Below are positions 1 to 9,332 of a DNA stretch of 64,000 nt, piece by piece. The stretch's first letter is position 1. The number at the start of each line of letters is the position of its first letter. Source of the stretch: Bacteroidales bacterium UBA2287 (GTDB taxonomy: Bacteria; Bacteroidota; Bacteroidia; Bacteroidales; Tenuifilaceae); the NCBI GenBank assembly GCA_002345675.1, contig DDWL01000008.1:9095-73094 (forward strand), written 5' to 3'. Under the pieces are notes generated by a model. That model had not been told where the DNA came from and did no database searches. It worked only from the letters and a program-made list of their open reading frames with translations. A program made the position numbers and the translations under genes.

Positions 1-927
1 TCCGTTACTTTGCCAAACCTGCATTGGCGTGCGAAAACGGTAGCCAACATGTTTTGGGCTTACACGGTACGTAACCATGTTTTTGGCAACATGGTTTTTT
101 ATTGCCTCGGCCAATGCCCAGCCCTTATCGTTACTCTTTAAAAGACTTTCGAAGGTTTTGTCGGCAACGAATTCTTTTGCAAAAGCCGTTTTTATAAAAT
201 CGACAGCCTCGGCAAGGTTTTTATTGCTGAAAAGCAAGGTTTGGTAATCGCCTAGGCCTTCAACCTGATTGGGTTCGTTCGACAGAGCCCGTACGTTTTG
301 GGCCGACCAGCGGTAAACGTCGAATTCGCCTTGGGTTAGCTTTGTAAATCTCAAATTTTCGGCTTCGTTAACCACAAAGTGGTTTAGGGTATGCCCCTTT
401 GGAATGCGAACAATTACCTCCAGTTCCTTTATGGGCGACGATTCGTGAAGCAGCATTTTCTCCGAAAAAATTGATGAAAATTCTGCATTTGTGTGAAGTG
501 TATAGTCGAGTTCAACCACTGCGCCAATTTCTAACCCAACGTGGGTAATAACCATTTCGCGAAGGTGGTTGTAAGCGGGGGCATCGGCTGCCTGAAAGGG
601 CAAAACCTCGTTAAAGGCGTTTGTGGGCGACTGCACCTTTTTGCCATCGGCCATGGTGGTTTCCGATTTGTTAAGCGTTAGGGTTTGGAAATTGGGATTA
701 TAAACCACAAACGTTTCGCCATACAGACGATGAAACGACATGTACGAATTGTACTGGCGACGGTGATAGTAGCTGTATTCAACAGAACCATCGGCATTAA
801 GCGTGTACTCGTGGGTTTGTTTAAGCAGAACCGAGTCGGAGTTTTTTTGCTCTTCGGTTAGCGGCGTGCTACACGATGTAAAAGCCACTAAAAGTAAGCC
901 AGCTATGTATTTCAAATTTATCTTCAT
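1..927 (-). CDS. DUF3857 domain lipoprotein, C-terminus cut by window edge
   Basis: The reading frame is open from an ATG at 925-927 to the left edge, giving 309 residues with no stop, so the C-terminus lies outside. The N-terminus is a lipoprotein signal ending in LLLVAFTSCS. The rest resembles the N-terminal DUF3857 beta-sandwich of Bacteroidota envelope proteins, which normally precedes a transglutaminase-like domain, here expected beyond position 1. It starts 5 bases after the stop of the next gene, a larger protein of the same type, so the two are very likely co-transcribed. The substrate of this family is not established. The family call rests on resemblance to the complete neighbour and on domain order. 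Confidence 0.75.
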   Translation of the reverse strand, partial: MKINLKYIAGLLLVAFTSCSTPLTEEQKNSDSVLLKQTHEYTLNADGSVEYSYYHRRQYNSYMSFHRLYGETFVVYNPNFQTLTLNKSETTMADGKKVQSPTNAFNEVLPFQAADAPAYNHLREMVITHVGLEIGAVVELDYTLHTNAEFSSIFSEKMLLHESSPIKELEVIVRIPKGHTLNHFVVNEAENLRFTKLTQGEFDVYRWSAQNVRALSNEPNQVEGLGDYQTLLFSNKNLAEAVDFIKTAFAKEFVADKTFESLLKSNDKGWALAEAIKNHVAKNMVTYRVSPKHVGYRFRTPMQVWQSNG

Positions 928-932
928 TGCTT

Positions 933-2885
933 TTAGTATTTAAGAATTACCGGTTGTTTTGCAAACTCGTTTTGGTACTTAACCACATTGCGGAACGATG
1001 GCCAGTCGGTTGGCTCGTAAACCCTTTTCTTTAGAGTTACCGTTTGGGTAAACGAAAGTGTGTTGCCATTTATGGTGTACGACGAAACGAAGTTGGCTCC
1101 AGTACCTGCCGACTCCTTGGCTTCGGGGCTGTACACAATGGTCATATTTGCCGGAAGGGTAATGGTTTCGTTAAGTTCAATAAGTTTTGAGCAGCCGTCG
1201 GTAAACGGAAAGTTTCGAGTTTCGGTTGAAGTATCGAACGAAAGGTGGCTGTGTCGACTTCCAAAGAGGTTTGCAGCAATTACAGGAGTAAAAATTATCT
1301 CGTTACTGTTTGCTACGGCAAAATTGGGAATTCGGTACTTAACGGTAATTAAAACGGGTTGCTTTAGGTATTCGTAGGGGTCAGTTTTGGTAACCTCAAT
1401 AATTTCAATTCGAGGCGAAATTTTCACCAGCTCGCGCTCCAAATTTGCGCTCCAGTCGGCTTTGTAACTTCGGGTAAAAAGTCCTCGTACGCCAGCATCC
1501 GATTGCCCTTCGGCAGTTAGGGCAAATTCGCCGGTAAGAGTTCCCTCTTTATCAATTTGCGAGGTTCCCTTAATGCGGAAGTAGTGATTTTCGGCAGGCG
1601 AAATTGGCGTTTCCATAAGGTCGGCACCCTCGGGAAGTCCCATAAGGTAATTCTGTTGCTGCTCGCGGCTGCTCCACTCTTCGCGCACAAAGGGAACCCA
1701 CGTTGGGTCGAGGAGCATATACTCGCCATTTTTCCGTTTTACAACGGTAACCGAGTGGTTAAACTGGTCGGCAGGAATGCGGTCGATTCGCGAACCGGCC
1801 ATGGTCATGGCAGCATACGATTCGAAACCTGCTGCACGAAGCATGGTTACAAGCATTCCGGCTTTGTCCTTACAAACGCCGCAGCGGTCGTAAAAATTCA
1901 TTTCGCCCTTATGCAGCGTAAATCCCTCGCCTTTTCCCATCGAAAGTCCGCTGTAGCGCACCTCGTCGGCAACCCAGTGGTTAAGCAGCGAAATAGAATC
2001 GATTTCGGTTTTGGCATTTTTAAGAATCAACTTTACCTTTTTGGTAATTTCGGGCGTGGTTTCGAAGCTTCCATAATCCTCATTAACACCGTAAAACCAT
2101 TTCGACTTGGCAAACCAGTCGGGGCTAGTTGAAAGTAGAAGTTTTGGAGAAACATCCGAAAAGTCGACCATTCGTGGCTCGCGCTTTTGTGGAATAATGT
2201 TTTTTACCGAGAAGAAGTAGTTAACCATTCCGTTTACATCGTTAACCTTTTCGACGGCTACGCCGTTATAAAACTTGTACTGAAGGTTTTTTTCCTTGGC
2301 AACCGTAACCTGATAAACTTTTTCCATTACCGGAACGGGACTGTAAAAGCTTACAATGTCGTAAAAGTGGCCACGCATAGGGGGAATATAGTAGTCGTCG
2401 CTTAGTTCCTGTTGATATAGAAGCGCGTACGAAAACCCTTTTTTAAAGAACGTTACCTCAATGCCATCGCCGGGTTCGAGGCGACCCACTTCGAGCATTT
2501 TTTGACGAGCGCCCCAGTAAATCATGCGAGCAGGAGCGGGGTAATCGTAAACTCTTTCGACTCCGAGGTTTTCGATATCCCCATTTTTTCGAATAATTCG
2601 AGCCTTTTCGATACGAACAAACGCCGTAAGCGGGTCGTAGTCGAACTTTATTACTGCCAACTCTTTTGCCCCCGAAGTGCTTAGCACTTTGTAAAGCTGC
2701 GAGTTAACGAAGTAACTCAGGCCAGTTTCCTGCACCTGCACCTGTGTGCTGTCGTACACCAAAAGGTATCCCGAGTTTGGGTATTCCTTTGCCGTTCCGG
2801 CCCTTCGGAGGAGCTCCACTGGCTGAGCCGAAGAGCCAATTGCCCACAGGGAGAGCAAAGCGTAAATGGTTAGTCGTAATTGCAT
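933..2885 (-). CDS. DUF3857 and transglutaminase-like domain protein
   Basis: A 650-residue exported protein with a signal peptide ending near GSSAQP. Residues about 50-230 form the DUF3857 region, about 285-410 a transglutaminase-like cysteine-protease fold, and the rest a C-terminal beta-rich domain. A full papain-like triad can be read: Cys338 in RCGVCKDKAG, His377 in FNHSVTVV and Asp393 in LLDPTW, so the domain is probably active. In this superfamily such domains cleave or cross-link peptides, but the substrate here is unknown. It is the promoter-proximal gene of a two-gene operon with the truncated lipoprotein downstream. Pairing of two unequal DUF3857 proteins is common in Bacteroidota. 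Confidence 0.85.
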   Translation of the reverse strand: MQLRLTIYALLSLWAIGSSAQPVELLRRAGTAKEYPNSGYLLVYDSTQVQVQETGLSYFVNSQLYKVLSTSGAKELAVIKFDYDPLTAFVRIEKARIIRKNGDIENLGVERVYDYPAPARMIYWGARQKMLEVGRLEPGDGIEVTFFKKGFSYALLYQQELSDDYYIPPMRGHFYDIVSFYSPVPVMEKVYQVTVAKEKNLQYKFYNGVAVEKVNDVNGMVNYFFSVKNIIPQKREPRMVDFSDVSPKLLLSTSPDWFAKSKWFYGVNEDYGSFETTPEITKKVKLILKNAKTEIDSISLLNHWVADEVRYSGLSMGKGEGFTLHKGEMNFYDRCGVCKDKAGMLVTMLRAAGFESYAAMTMAGSRIDRIPADQFNHSVTVVKRKNGEYMLLDPTWVPFVREEWSSREQQQNYLMGLPEGADLMETPISPAENHYFRIKGTSQIDKEGTLTGEFALTAEGQSDAGVRGLFTRSYKADWSANLERELVKISPRIEIIEVTKTDPYEYLKQPVLITVKYRIPNFAVANSNEIIFTPVIAANLFGSRHSHLSFDTSTETRNFPFTDGCSKLIELNETITLPANMTIVYSPEAKESAGTGANFVSSYTINGNTLSFTQTVTLKKRVYEPTDWPSFRNVVKYQNEFAKQPVILKY

Positions 2886-3128
2886 TGAATTTTAGTTTTA
2901 GGATTAGTAGTTTATAGGTTGAATTTCAGGTTTATGACTTGCCAAGGTACAAAAGGTTTTGTTGGTTTTTTAAATATTTCGATGTTTTGTTAAGTTGGTC
3001 CTAGTGGTAGCATGCAGTAAAGAATTGAAAAATTTGAGCTATTTAGTATTTGAAAATCTTGTAATTATCAGGCAGTATTTCAATTATCAAACAAAACAAT
3101 ATTTAGGTTAGTGAATAGTTTATAAGTA

Positions 3129-3971
3129 ATGAAAATCGATAAATTCATAATAGCATTACTAATTGTATATCCATTGATTGTTAAGGGACAAGATGGATGT
3201 AAAACAAGAAAACCAGTAAATCTTGATATACTGGCATTCAATTCGAATAATACATTAACTTGTGATAGATTTCATCATACGCTTAGCCCCAAGATTACTA
3301 AGCTTAAAAGGGTACAAATAGAGGCAGCGCTAACTTTAAGAGATGAATTTTACAAAGGGGAAGATTTCAATAAAAGTAAATCAACGACATTTAATGTGTA
3401 TTCAACCTTTAAAATAAAATATGCATTTGCTAATAATTTTGACATTAACCTAATTTTTAATGAGCTTATCCTTTATTCAGGAGAGGAAATAGAAGAGTAT
3501 GGCGGAGAAAACCCTTATTCAAGGTATTCATTGGGAACAAAATATGTTTTCTTTAGGTCTAATAATTATAAAAACATCGTTGGACTATGGGGTCAATTGT
3601 CTTTTTTTAAGGAAGATAACCATTTTATCTTATATCCGGAATTGAAAATTTTGTTTTTGAAAGAATTATTTCAAAAGATTAATGTTACATTTAATATTGG
3701 AGGTGCATTTATAGCTAAAAATACTATTTCGTTAATATATGCAATAGAACTTAAGATTCTCATGACTAAAAAATTTGAATTAATTGTCGAAAACTATAAT
3801 GATTATATTCATTTAAATTCTATTGGCAAACCAAGTAATAGATTCTTACTGGGATGTGGAACTTTTATTCATGAAGACTTTTATATGTATTTGACTTATG
3901 AAAAAGGGATTATGAATTCGGATTACCTAAATTATGGGAAAATGGATTTAGGATTTGCTTATATATTTTGA
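3129..3971 (+). CDS. putative outer-membrane beta-barrel protein, AT-rich
   Basis: A 280-residue protein with a signal peptide (cleavage near VKGQDG), alternating polar and hydrophobic strands, and a terminal aromatic (FAYIF), the usual signature of an outer-membrane barrel. It resembles the loosely defined transporter or phenol-degradation (MetA-pathway) barrels, but the function is not recognised. Base and codon use differ visibly from neighbours: it is AT-rich with only about two TCGA tetramers, whereas adjacent genes are full of TCGA and TTCGAA. That suggests recent acquisition. It stands alone, divergent from the transglutaminase operon and convergent with the gene at 4038. Confidence 0.6.
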   Translation: MKIDKFIIALLIVYPLIVKGQDGCKTRKPVNLDILAFNSNNTLTCDRFHHTLSPKITKLKRVQIEAALTLRDEFYKGEDFNKSKSTTFNVYSTFKIKYAFANNFDINLIFNELILYSGEEIEEYGGENPYSRYSLGTKYVFFRSNNYKNIVGLWGQLSFFKEDNHFILYPELKILFLKELFQKINVTFNIGGAFIAKNTISLIYAIELKILMTKKFELIVENYNDYIHLNSIGKPSNRFLLGCGTFIHEDFYMYLTYEKGIMNSDYLNYGKMDLGFAYIF

Positions 3972-4037
3972 TTTTTAAAGATTTTCATTAAAAAGCCCAA
4001 CACAAAACACACCCCTAGCCGTTATGCAAAATTTTTT

Positions 4038-5294
4038 TTACCTCGGCAAAATATACTTTACCGAAACTCCACCAAAACCAACATTCAGGTTGTTACTTGT
4101 GAGTTTTCGGATGGGAATTTGCACAAAGGGCTCAATAAGCATGCTGCTTTTCCCGAAGGGAAATGAATAACCAGCCGATAGATTGGCAAGGCCAAAAAGA
4201 TCGACACGACTAAAGGCATCGTAGCTTTTATCGACATTAATGGTTGTGTTTGATGCAATTAATTCGTTTTGCCCTGTTTGGGCGTTGAAAACTTCGCGAA
4301 CTATTTGGTTTTGGTAGCTTCCAACAAACTGCTGGCTTATATAAACCATCGATGACGAACCTGCCGAAACGAATAGCTTTCGATTCCGTTTACTGCTTAA
4401 CTCAAAAACAAAGTTGATAGGAACTTCGAGCGACACAATTTCCATTTGGTTTTCCTGTGACACAATATTTAAGCTGTTTTCACCTTCCGATGCAAGGTTG
4501 TCGTAGTGAGCCGAATTACCAGAAAAAGTTTCCATGCTGTAGGCGTGTCGGGCTAAAGCCAGTCCAGGGCGAACCGCAATATTACTCCCAAGCGAGCGTT
4601 CGGCATAAAAACCAACCGACACGCCTGGCGACGAAGAGTACGTGTCGCTGGCTTTTGCCATCATTCCCGAAAGCCCAAGGCTATACTCGTTTTTATGCTG
4701 TTTCTTGGTTTCTTGTTCAATAGGTATAACGTTTAAGGCCATTGGTTGCGCAATGTTTTTTGCCTTTTCGTCTATAATAATGGGTTCCGAGGCTTGGCTT
4801 GTGGCGGAAGTTTTTAACGAGTCGATTACTTGTGTTGAGGTGTAGTTGTTCGAAAAAGAAGCCTCCGAGCTGGTTTTTAATGGTGAAACTGAAACTGAAA
4901 CTTGTGGAACCTCAGAGGCTTCTGATGAAACTATTTTTTGTTTTTGTAATTTACAATTAGACTGTTTGCTATGGGTAAGGTTTGAATGTGATGTTGGAAT
5001 TTCTTTAACTCTACTCTCTTTTACCGCAGGTTTAGTCTCGGTTGATTTTTCGACAAGAATTGTGCCGTTGGTAAGTTTTGTTTTTAATGTGTATGTAGCT
5101 ATACTCCCAGCGGCTATGAGCAAAACAATACTAGCCGCTTTTGCCCAAAATGGGAACGGCAAAACAAGCCTTTTGTGTTTGGACTGCTTTTGCTGAAAAG
5201 CGGACCATCCTTCGTTGGCCAAATGGTCGGCATTGTAACTGCTGCCAAAGGCTTCTTTAATCTGGTCGACAAGTTTTTCGTCAAACCCTTTCAT
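4038..5294 (-). CDS. membrane protein with anti-sigma-like N-terminus and beta-barrel-like C-terminus
   Basis: A 418-residue protein in three parts. Residues 1-45 are soluble and charged, like the cytoplasmic segment of anti-sigma factors. About 46-70 is one hydrophobic helix (SIVLLIAAGSIATYTL). About 70-200 is a Ser/Lys-rich linker, and about 205-418 resembles an outer-membrane beta-barrel domain (glycine and aromatic rich, ending SVKYILPR). The start overlaps the end of the ECF sigma gene by 14 bases, so the two are translationally coupled, which supports a sigma/anti-sigma pair. No FecR domain is seen. It could tie an outer-membrane signal directly to the sigma factor, or the C-terminal domain may simply lie in the periplasm. 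Confidence 0.65.
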   Translation of the reverse strand: MKGFDEKLVDQIKEAFGSSYNADHLANEGWSAFQQKQSKHKRLVLPFPFWAKAASIVLLIAAGSIATYTLKTKLTNGTILVEKSTETKPAVKESRVKEIPTSHSNLTHSKQSNCKLQKQKIVSSEASEVPQVSVSVSPLKTSSEASFSNNYTSTQVIDSLKTSATSQASEPIIIDEKAKNIAQPMALNVIPIEQETKKQHKNEYSLGLSGMMAKASDTYSSSPGVSVGFYAERSLGSNIAVRPGLALARHAYSMETFSGNSAHYDNLASEGENSLNIVSQENQMEIVSLEVPINFVFELSSKRNRKLFVSAGSSSMVYISQQFVGSYQNQIVREVFNAQTGQNELIASNTTINVDKSYDAFSRVDLFGLANLSAGYSFPFGKSSMLIEPFVQIPIRKLTSNNLNVGFGGVSVKYILPR

Positions 5295-5868
5295 GGTAAC
5301 TTTTTATTTCGTTAAAATTCTTTTCGTAGAGCTCTCGAAGCATTTTTTTTGCTCGAGTTAAATTCGACCTCGAGGTCGATGTTGTTACACCTAGCATTTC
5401 TCCAATTTCTTCGTGCGAGTATCCTTCAATTTCGTAAAGGTTAAAGGTTATCCTATGCATTTCGGGTAGCTGGGTAAAGAGACTGGTTATTTCGTTAACC
5501 GAAAGTTCGCTATTTAACAGTGGCTCTGGTTCTTCTGTGTCGGGTATTCCGTTAAGTGAAACTTCTACCTGAAACTTTAGGTTTTTTCGAAAGCTGTCGA
5601 TGGCGGTATTAACCAATATTTTCGAAAACCAGCTTTTGAAAGGTTTCTGCGAATCGTACTTCGAAATGTTCTCAAAAACCTTAAGAAAACTGTCGTTCAC
5701 AACTTCAATGGCATCGTCGGTTTTGGGCGTGTACCGTATGCAAACCGACATGGCAAAGGAGAAGAAGCGCTTGTAAAGCACTTCCTGAAAGTAAGGGTTT
5801 CCCTTTTTGCAGCCCTCAATGGGGTCGGCATCGGAGTAAGCCTCGATTTTTTCTCTTTTCCAAGCCAT
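5281..5868 (-). CDS. ECF-type RNA polymerase sigma-70 factor
   Basis: A 195-residue sigma factor. Region 2 lies at about residues 20-90, with the conserved stretch around NDSFLKVFENISKYD followed by FKSWFSKILVNTAIDSFRK. Region 4 lies at about 125-185, where GYSHEEIGEMLGVTTST forms the helix-turn-helix. There is no region 1.1 or 3, as expected for the extracytoplasmic-function class. It precedes and overlaps the membrane protein that probably acts as its anti-sigma factor. Its target promoters cannot be predicted; autoregulation is usual for such pairs. Confidence 0.92.
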   Translation of the reverse strand: MAWKREKIEAYSDADPIEGCKKGNPYFQEVLYKRFFSFAMSVCIRYTPKTDDAIEVVNDSFLKVFENISKYDSQKPFKSWFSKILVNTAIDSFRKNLKFQVEVSLNGIPDTEEPEPLLNSELSVNEITSLFTQLPEMHRITFNLYEIEGYSHEEIGEMLGVTTSTSRSNLTRAKKMLRELYEKNFNEIKSYHERV

Positions 5869-5959
5869 TATTTAACCATAGATCGAATGCTTAAATATAA
5901 CTCCATTTCACTCGATTTCATATTTAACCTATTTGCAAATTCAAAGAACTTTGTACTCA

Positions 5960-6694
5960 TTATCGGAACAAAAATCCAAATTTCAACTCAATTCTGTTGA
6001 AGTTAGTAACAGTTTCTCTAACTCCGCCGTTCCACCCGTAGGGACGAGTTTCCGAAATCCTTTGGTACCGATAGCCAATGCCAACTGTTACTGCCGAACG
6101 TAGCCATGTAAAATTGGCAAGCCCTACACCAGCATTAAAAAGCAACCCCCCTTTGTACTCGGTTGCGCTGAAGGGCGCAAAGTCGTAGTAGTACATTTGC
6201 TCCTCTTCGCGCCCAAAGGCAAAGCTGTAACCGCTTTTCACATAAACAAAAGGCGAAAGTTGCTTATTCAAAGGGTGAAAAGTAAATTCGGCATAAATAG
6301 GTAGAAGTGGCGCACCCATTTGCTCAACACCTACACCAAAACCAAGGCTTAAACCGTTGCTCAACTGATAGCCATTGCCTAGGTGAAAACTTATTGTGTA
6401 CACGCTTTCCACATCATTTTTCCCGGCTAAAATGCTAGATGAGAAGTTCATAAAGTAACCCTTGCTCTTAGAAAGCATTTGAGAAGGATTTCTATTTCCA
6501 TCAATATGGCTAACATCGCTCTTGCTAATGGATACTATTTCGGGTTTAATAACTTTAATCTTTATCGAATCGCTCGAATCGGAAACGATGATTCCAGAAA
6601 TTCTGGAGCCATCGTTAAGCGTAATGGTTTGCTTTTGCTGCGCTTGAGTAACCAGCGGAACAAAAAAGAGGAGTACTAAAAAAATGCTTTTCAT
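5960..6694 (-). CDS. putative outer-membrane beta-barrel protein with N-terminal small beta domain
   Basis: A 244-residue exported protein with a signal peptide ending VTQAQQ. Residues about 22-68 form a short beta domain (TLNDGSRISGIIV ... VSHID) of the type often seen in Bacteroidota before a barrel. The remainder alternates glycine and aromatic residues and ends FGFLFR, typical of a small outer-membrane barrel. It starts 6 bases after the LVIVD lipoprotein gene, so the two form one transcript. The sigma factor begins 91 bases further on and may or may not be read through. No specific function is recognised. Confidence 0.6.
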   Translation of the reverse strand: MKSIFLVLLFFVPLVTQAQQKQTITLNDGSRISGIIVSDSSDSIKIKVIKPEIVSISKSDVSHIDGNRNPSQMLSKSKGYFMNFSSSILAGKNDVESVYTISFHLGNGYQLSNGLSLGFGVGVEQMGAPLLPIYAEFTFHPLNKQLSPFVYVKSGYSFAFGREEEQMYYYDFAPFSATEYKGGLLFNAGVGLANFTWLRSAVTVGIGYRYQRISETRPYGWNGGVRETVTNFNRIELKFGFLFR

Positions 6695-6700
6695 TTTATG

Positions 6701-7984
6701 TTAGTTGGTATAAATTGGTATTTGACTTAAAAGTGTCAGGTTTGTAGGGTCAGAATAGTCGTACTGGTAAATGCCTCCTGAGCCAATTAGCATAAGCACT
6801 CCATTATAAGGAATTACGTCGTATGTGTTGAAATCGGCAAAGTGGGCAAGCTGATTTGAAAGAATAGCCATTGGGTCGGTTTTGTTGTAAACCTTAAGTC
6901 CAGCATTGCCATCGCAAATAAAAAGCAAATCGCCATCAATACCCAATCCGTGCGGATTAAACATTGGGTACGACTTAACCAAATAGGGATTTGTAATTGA
7001 CGAAATGTCGATAACCTCAAGCAGGTTTTGACCGTTTGCGCAAATATTTCCTGTGCGAAGGGTTACGTAGGCATACTGTCCGTCGACTACTACTGGGTCG
7101 CAAGAGTTTATGTGATTATATTCAGCAATTTGTCTTGGCATTTGAGGGTTTGCTAGGTCGAAAATTAGCATTCCGGTTGTTGTTCCAATAAACAGCTTGT
7201 CCTGAAGTTTAAAAAGAGTCTCCATATTTCGCATAACATCAACGCTGTCGACTACTACCATTTGCGTTTCGGAGGCAACATTCACCGTTTTTAAACGGAA
7301 TGGTAGCGACACCACGTAAAGGTTTTGCTCGTTTAGCATAAAACGAGCCATCGATCCTGCTATGCCTGCACCACCCGACCAGTTACCGCTATTTCCTAAG
7401 CCATTTGTAGTAATAAAGTCCATTTCACCTCGGTACATCCAACCATTATATCCCGAAACGCTGTACTCCTCGGTTACTGTTTCAACTTTCCAGCCAGTAA
7501 TTACACCCTTTGTTCTGTCGACTCGGGCGTAAGGAAACCAAATATCGCCTTGGGGTAAAATTTCTGGGAAAACGTTTTTAAGTCGGCCAACCTCCTGCGG
7601 ATTGTTAACGTCGCTAATGTCAATAGCAACTAAGTCGATGTAACTGTCGGCAAACAGAATGTTACCGTCAATAGCCATGTCAACATTACCAAGAATTTCG
7701 TAGAAAGCAATTTTTTGTGGACTCGAAGGGTTAGCGTTATCAATTACATGAATTCCCTTTCCGGGATCGTTTACAAAAAGGTAATTGTCCTTAAAATATA
7801 TTTTGCCGGGAGTAATGGAGTCGCGGGCTTCAGTTTTTCGAAAACTTGCACGAAACTCGCTAAATGGCATATATACGGGAGTATTAGCAGTGTATGTTAC
7901 TCGCTCGTAACTATTGTCGGTGCAGCTTGTAGTTATTGCTGCAAAAGCCATTATGACGCTGAATATTTTAATGAGTTTTTTCAT
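6701..7984 (-). CDS. LVIVD-repeat beta-propeller lipoprotein
   Basis: A 427-residue lipoprotein with signal MKKLIKIFSVIMAFAAITTSCTD and acylated Cys about 21. The body carries repeated blades with phrases such as GIHVIDNANPSSPQKI, LVAIDISDVNNPQEVG and LEVIDISSITNPYLV, the LVIVD-type repeat of a beta-propeller. Such proteins sit on the cell surface or in the periplasm and are thought to mediate binding; no enzyme motif is visible. It is the first gene of a two-gene unit with the outer-membrane protein at 5960-6694. Confidence 0.8.
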   Translation of the reverse strand: MKKLIKIFSVIMAFAAITTSCTDNSYERVTYTANTPVYMPFSEFRASFRKTEARDSITPGKIYFKDNYLFVNDPGKGIHVIDNANPSSPQKIAFYEILGNVDMAIDGNILFADSYIDLVAIDISDVNNPQEVGRLKNVFPEILPQGDIWFPYARVDRTKGVITGWKVETVTEEYSVSGYNGWMYRGEMDFITTNGLGNSGNWSGGAGIAGSMARFMLNEQNLYVVSLPFRLKTVNVASETQMVVVDSVDVMRNMETLFKLQDKLFIGTTTGMLIFDLANPQMPRQIAEYNHINSCDPVVVDGQYAYVTLRTGNICANGQNLLEVIDISSITNPYLVKSYPMFNPHGLGIDGDLLFICDGNAGLKVYNKTDPMAILSNQLAHFADFNTYDVIPYNGVLMLIGSGGIYQYDYSDPTNLTLLSQIPIYTN

Positions 7985-8043
7985 TTCTAATCAGATTTAG
8001 GTTTTTTAAAACGTTGCTTAAACTATTAACTCGGTAATTGAGA

Positions 8044-8577
8044 TTAAATTAAATCCTCAATAAGTTGCTGGTTTGTATCCATGTGCCGTGCGTAAAAAAT
8101 CTTGTCGGTGTAGCCAATCCAAATTTCAGTAGAGTCGACAAGTTTGTAAACGTATATATGTATGCCGCTGCCAATGTCGTTTTGTGGTTCCCCAAATTTT
8201 GTTACAATTTCATCGTAATTCATGTTGACAGTTAAATTGGCTTTAAAAAAATCAATTGTGAGTTCCGTAAAATTTGAGAAAAGAGTATTAATAACTTGCC
8301 CATTTCTATCCATGTGCTTAGCGTACTCTGCCTTGTCGGTGTAGCCAATCCAAATTTCAGTAGAGTCGACAAGTTTGTAAACGTATATATGTATACCGCT
8401 GCCAATATCGCTTTGTGGTTTCCCAAACTTTGCCACAATGTCATTGTAAGTCATATTTGACTTTAGGGTATTCTCAAAATCGGAAAAGTATAAATCCCGA
8501 TTAACAGAATTACTTTCTGTTGAGCACGAAACAATAATTGTAAGGAAAAGGGCTAAGAGTGAGATTTTTGTTTTCAT
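8044..8577 (-). CDS. small lipoprotein made of two tandem near-identical repeats
   Basis: A 177-residue lipoprotein (IIVSCSTES). After the signal it consists of two copies of a 77-residue unit, about residues 35-100 and 112-177. Both contain the block DIGSGIHIYVYKLVDSTEIW followed by IGYTDK. The fold hint (short helix, then KFGxPQ, then strands) recalls BamE/SmpA or BLIP-like domains, which bind other envelope proteins, but this is weak. The DNA copies lie exactly 231 bases apart and share a run of more than 60 identical bases (8101-8162 against 8332-8393), so the duplication is recent. No operon partner is seen. Confidence 0.7.
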   Translation of the reverse strand: MKTKISLLALFLTIIVSCSTESNSVNRDLYFSDFENTLKSNMTYNDIVAKFGKPQSDIGSGIHIYVYKLVDSTEIWIGYTDKAEYAKHMDRNGQVINTLFSNFTELTIDFFKANLTVNMNYDEIVTKFGEPQNDIGSGIHIYVYKLVDSTEIWIGYTDKIFYARHMDTNQQLIEDLI

Positions 8578-9289
8578 AGTTACGGAATTTTGTAATAGCC
8601 TAATAAGTTTAAGTTAGTTTAAAGGGTTTTCAACTTTCCCAATAAATAGAATGGTATTCGTAGTTCGTTCTCATACTCAATTATTTTAGTTCGATAAGGT
8701 TGAAGTTTAATTCGACTACATATACCATTACGCATCGAAATGGAGAAACGCTGCAAGCGTTACTAAATTAATTATCCTAAGAAGGTGAAAAATGAATTAC
8801 CGTATGCAAGTACTTACTAACGTGAGTTCGATGTAATTTTAACACAGAGGTTTTATGTTTTGCATTTTGCAAAATGATTGTTTGTAACTATTCAGCAACA
8901 ATTAAAATTTTCACGCAAAGCCGCTAATATTCTGTGAGTACAAAGAACAATGTAGATGAAAAACATAACAGATAGTTCGTTGGAAAATGGTTTTTTCCTT
9001 AATAGGAATCATAAAACAATAGTTCGTTAATAAATCGCAAGCAATTTAATGTCAATGCAAAAGGCAAAAATCATCTTGGTTGATATTGTTTTGACAATCT
9101 ACACTTTGCGCCCTTGCGTCTTTGCGTGAAATAAGACTTTACCGAAGTATTGTATTAATTTATTTCTCAGTGCATCTCTGTGCCTTATTTTTGTCGCTCT
9201 GTGTAATGCTTTAACAATAAAAGCCACGAGAATATATGAGATTAACTTACTTTAAATACATTAATTTCGAAGGGTAAAAACAATTTTTG
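8578..9289. other. intergenic stretch with fragments of dispersed repeats
   Basis: About 710 AT-rich bases with no convincing gene. It holds pieces of repeats found elsewhere in the window. TTGTAACTATTCAGCA at 8882-8897, followed by TCACGCAAAG at 8911-8920, recurs at 57940-57979. GCGTCTTTGCGTGAAATAA at about 9116-9134 recurs, interrupted by a palindrome, near 52055-52097. Phrases such as CTCTGTGCC and GTCTTTGCGTG belong to degenerate intergenic repeat DNA. Confidence 0.5.
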
Positions 9290-9297
9290 TAGTTTTG
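9290..9297 (+). promoter_or_regulatory. -7 promoter box for nadB
   Basis: TAGTTTTG fits the Bacteroidota -7 consensus TAnnTTTG. Transcription would begin near 9304, leaving a leader of about 30 bases before the ATG at 9333. This argues against the GTG at 9300 as the start. No good -33 TTG is seen. Confidence 0.55.
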
Positions 9298-9332
9298 GGG
9301 TGAAAATTGAATTTTTACCAACAGCAAAACAC

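Noticed and set aside
8956..9030. 24-residue plus-strand frame
   Set aside because: Too short, no leader or terminator and no recognisable pattern, unlike the double-glycine peptide gene.
9300..9332. GTG start giving a longer NadB
   Set aside because: It directly follows the -7 box TAGTTTTG, and the ATG at 9333 fits the family N-terminus.
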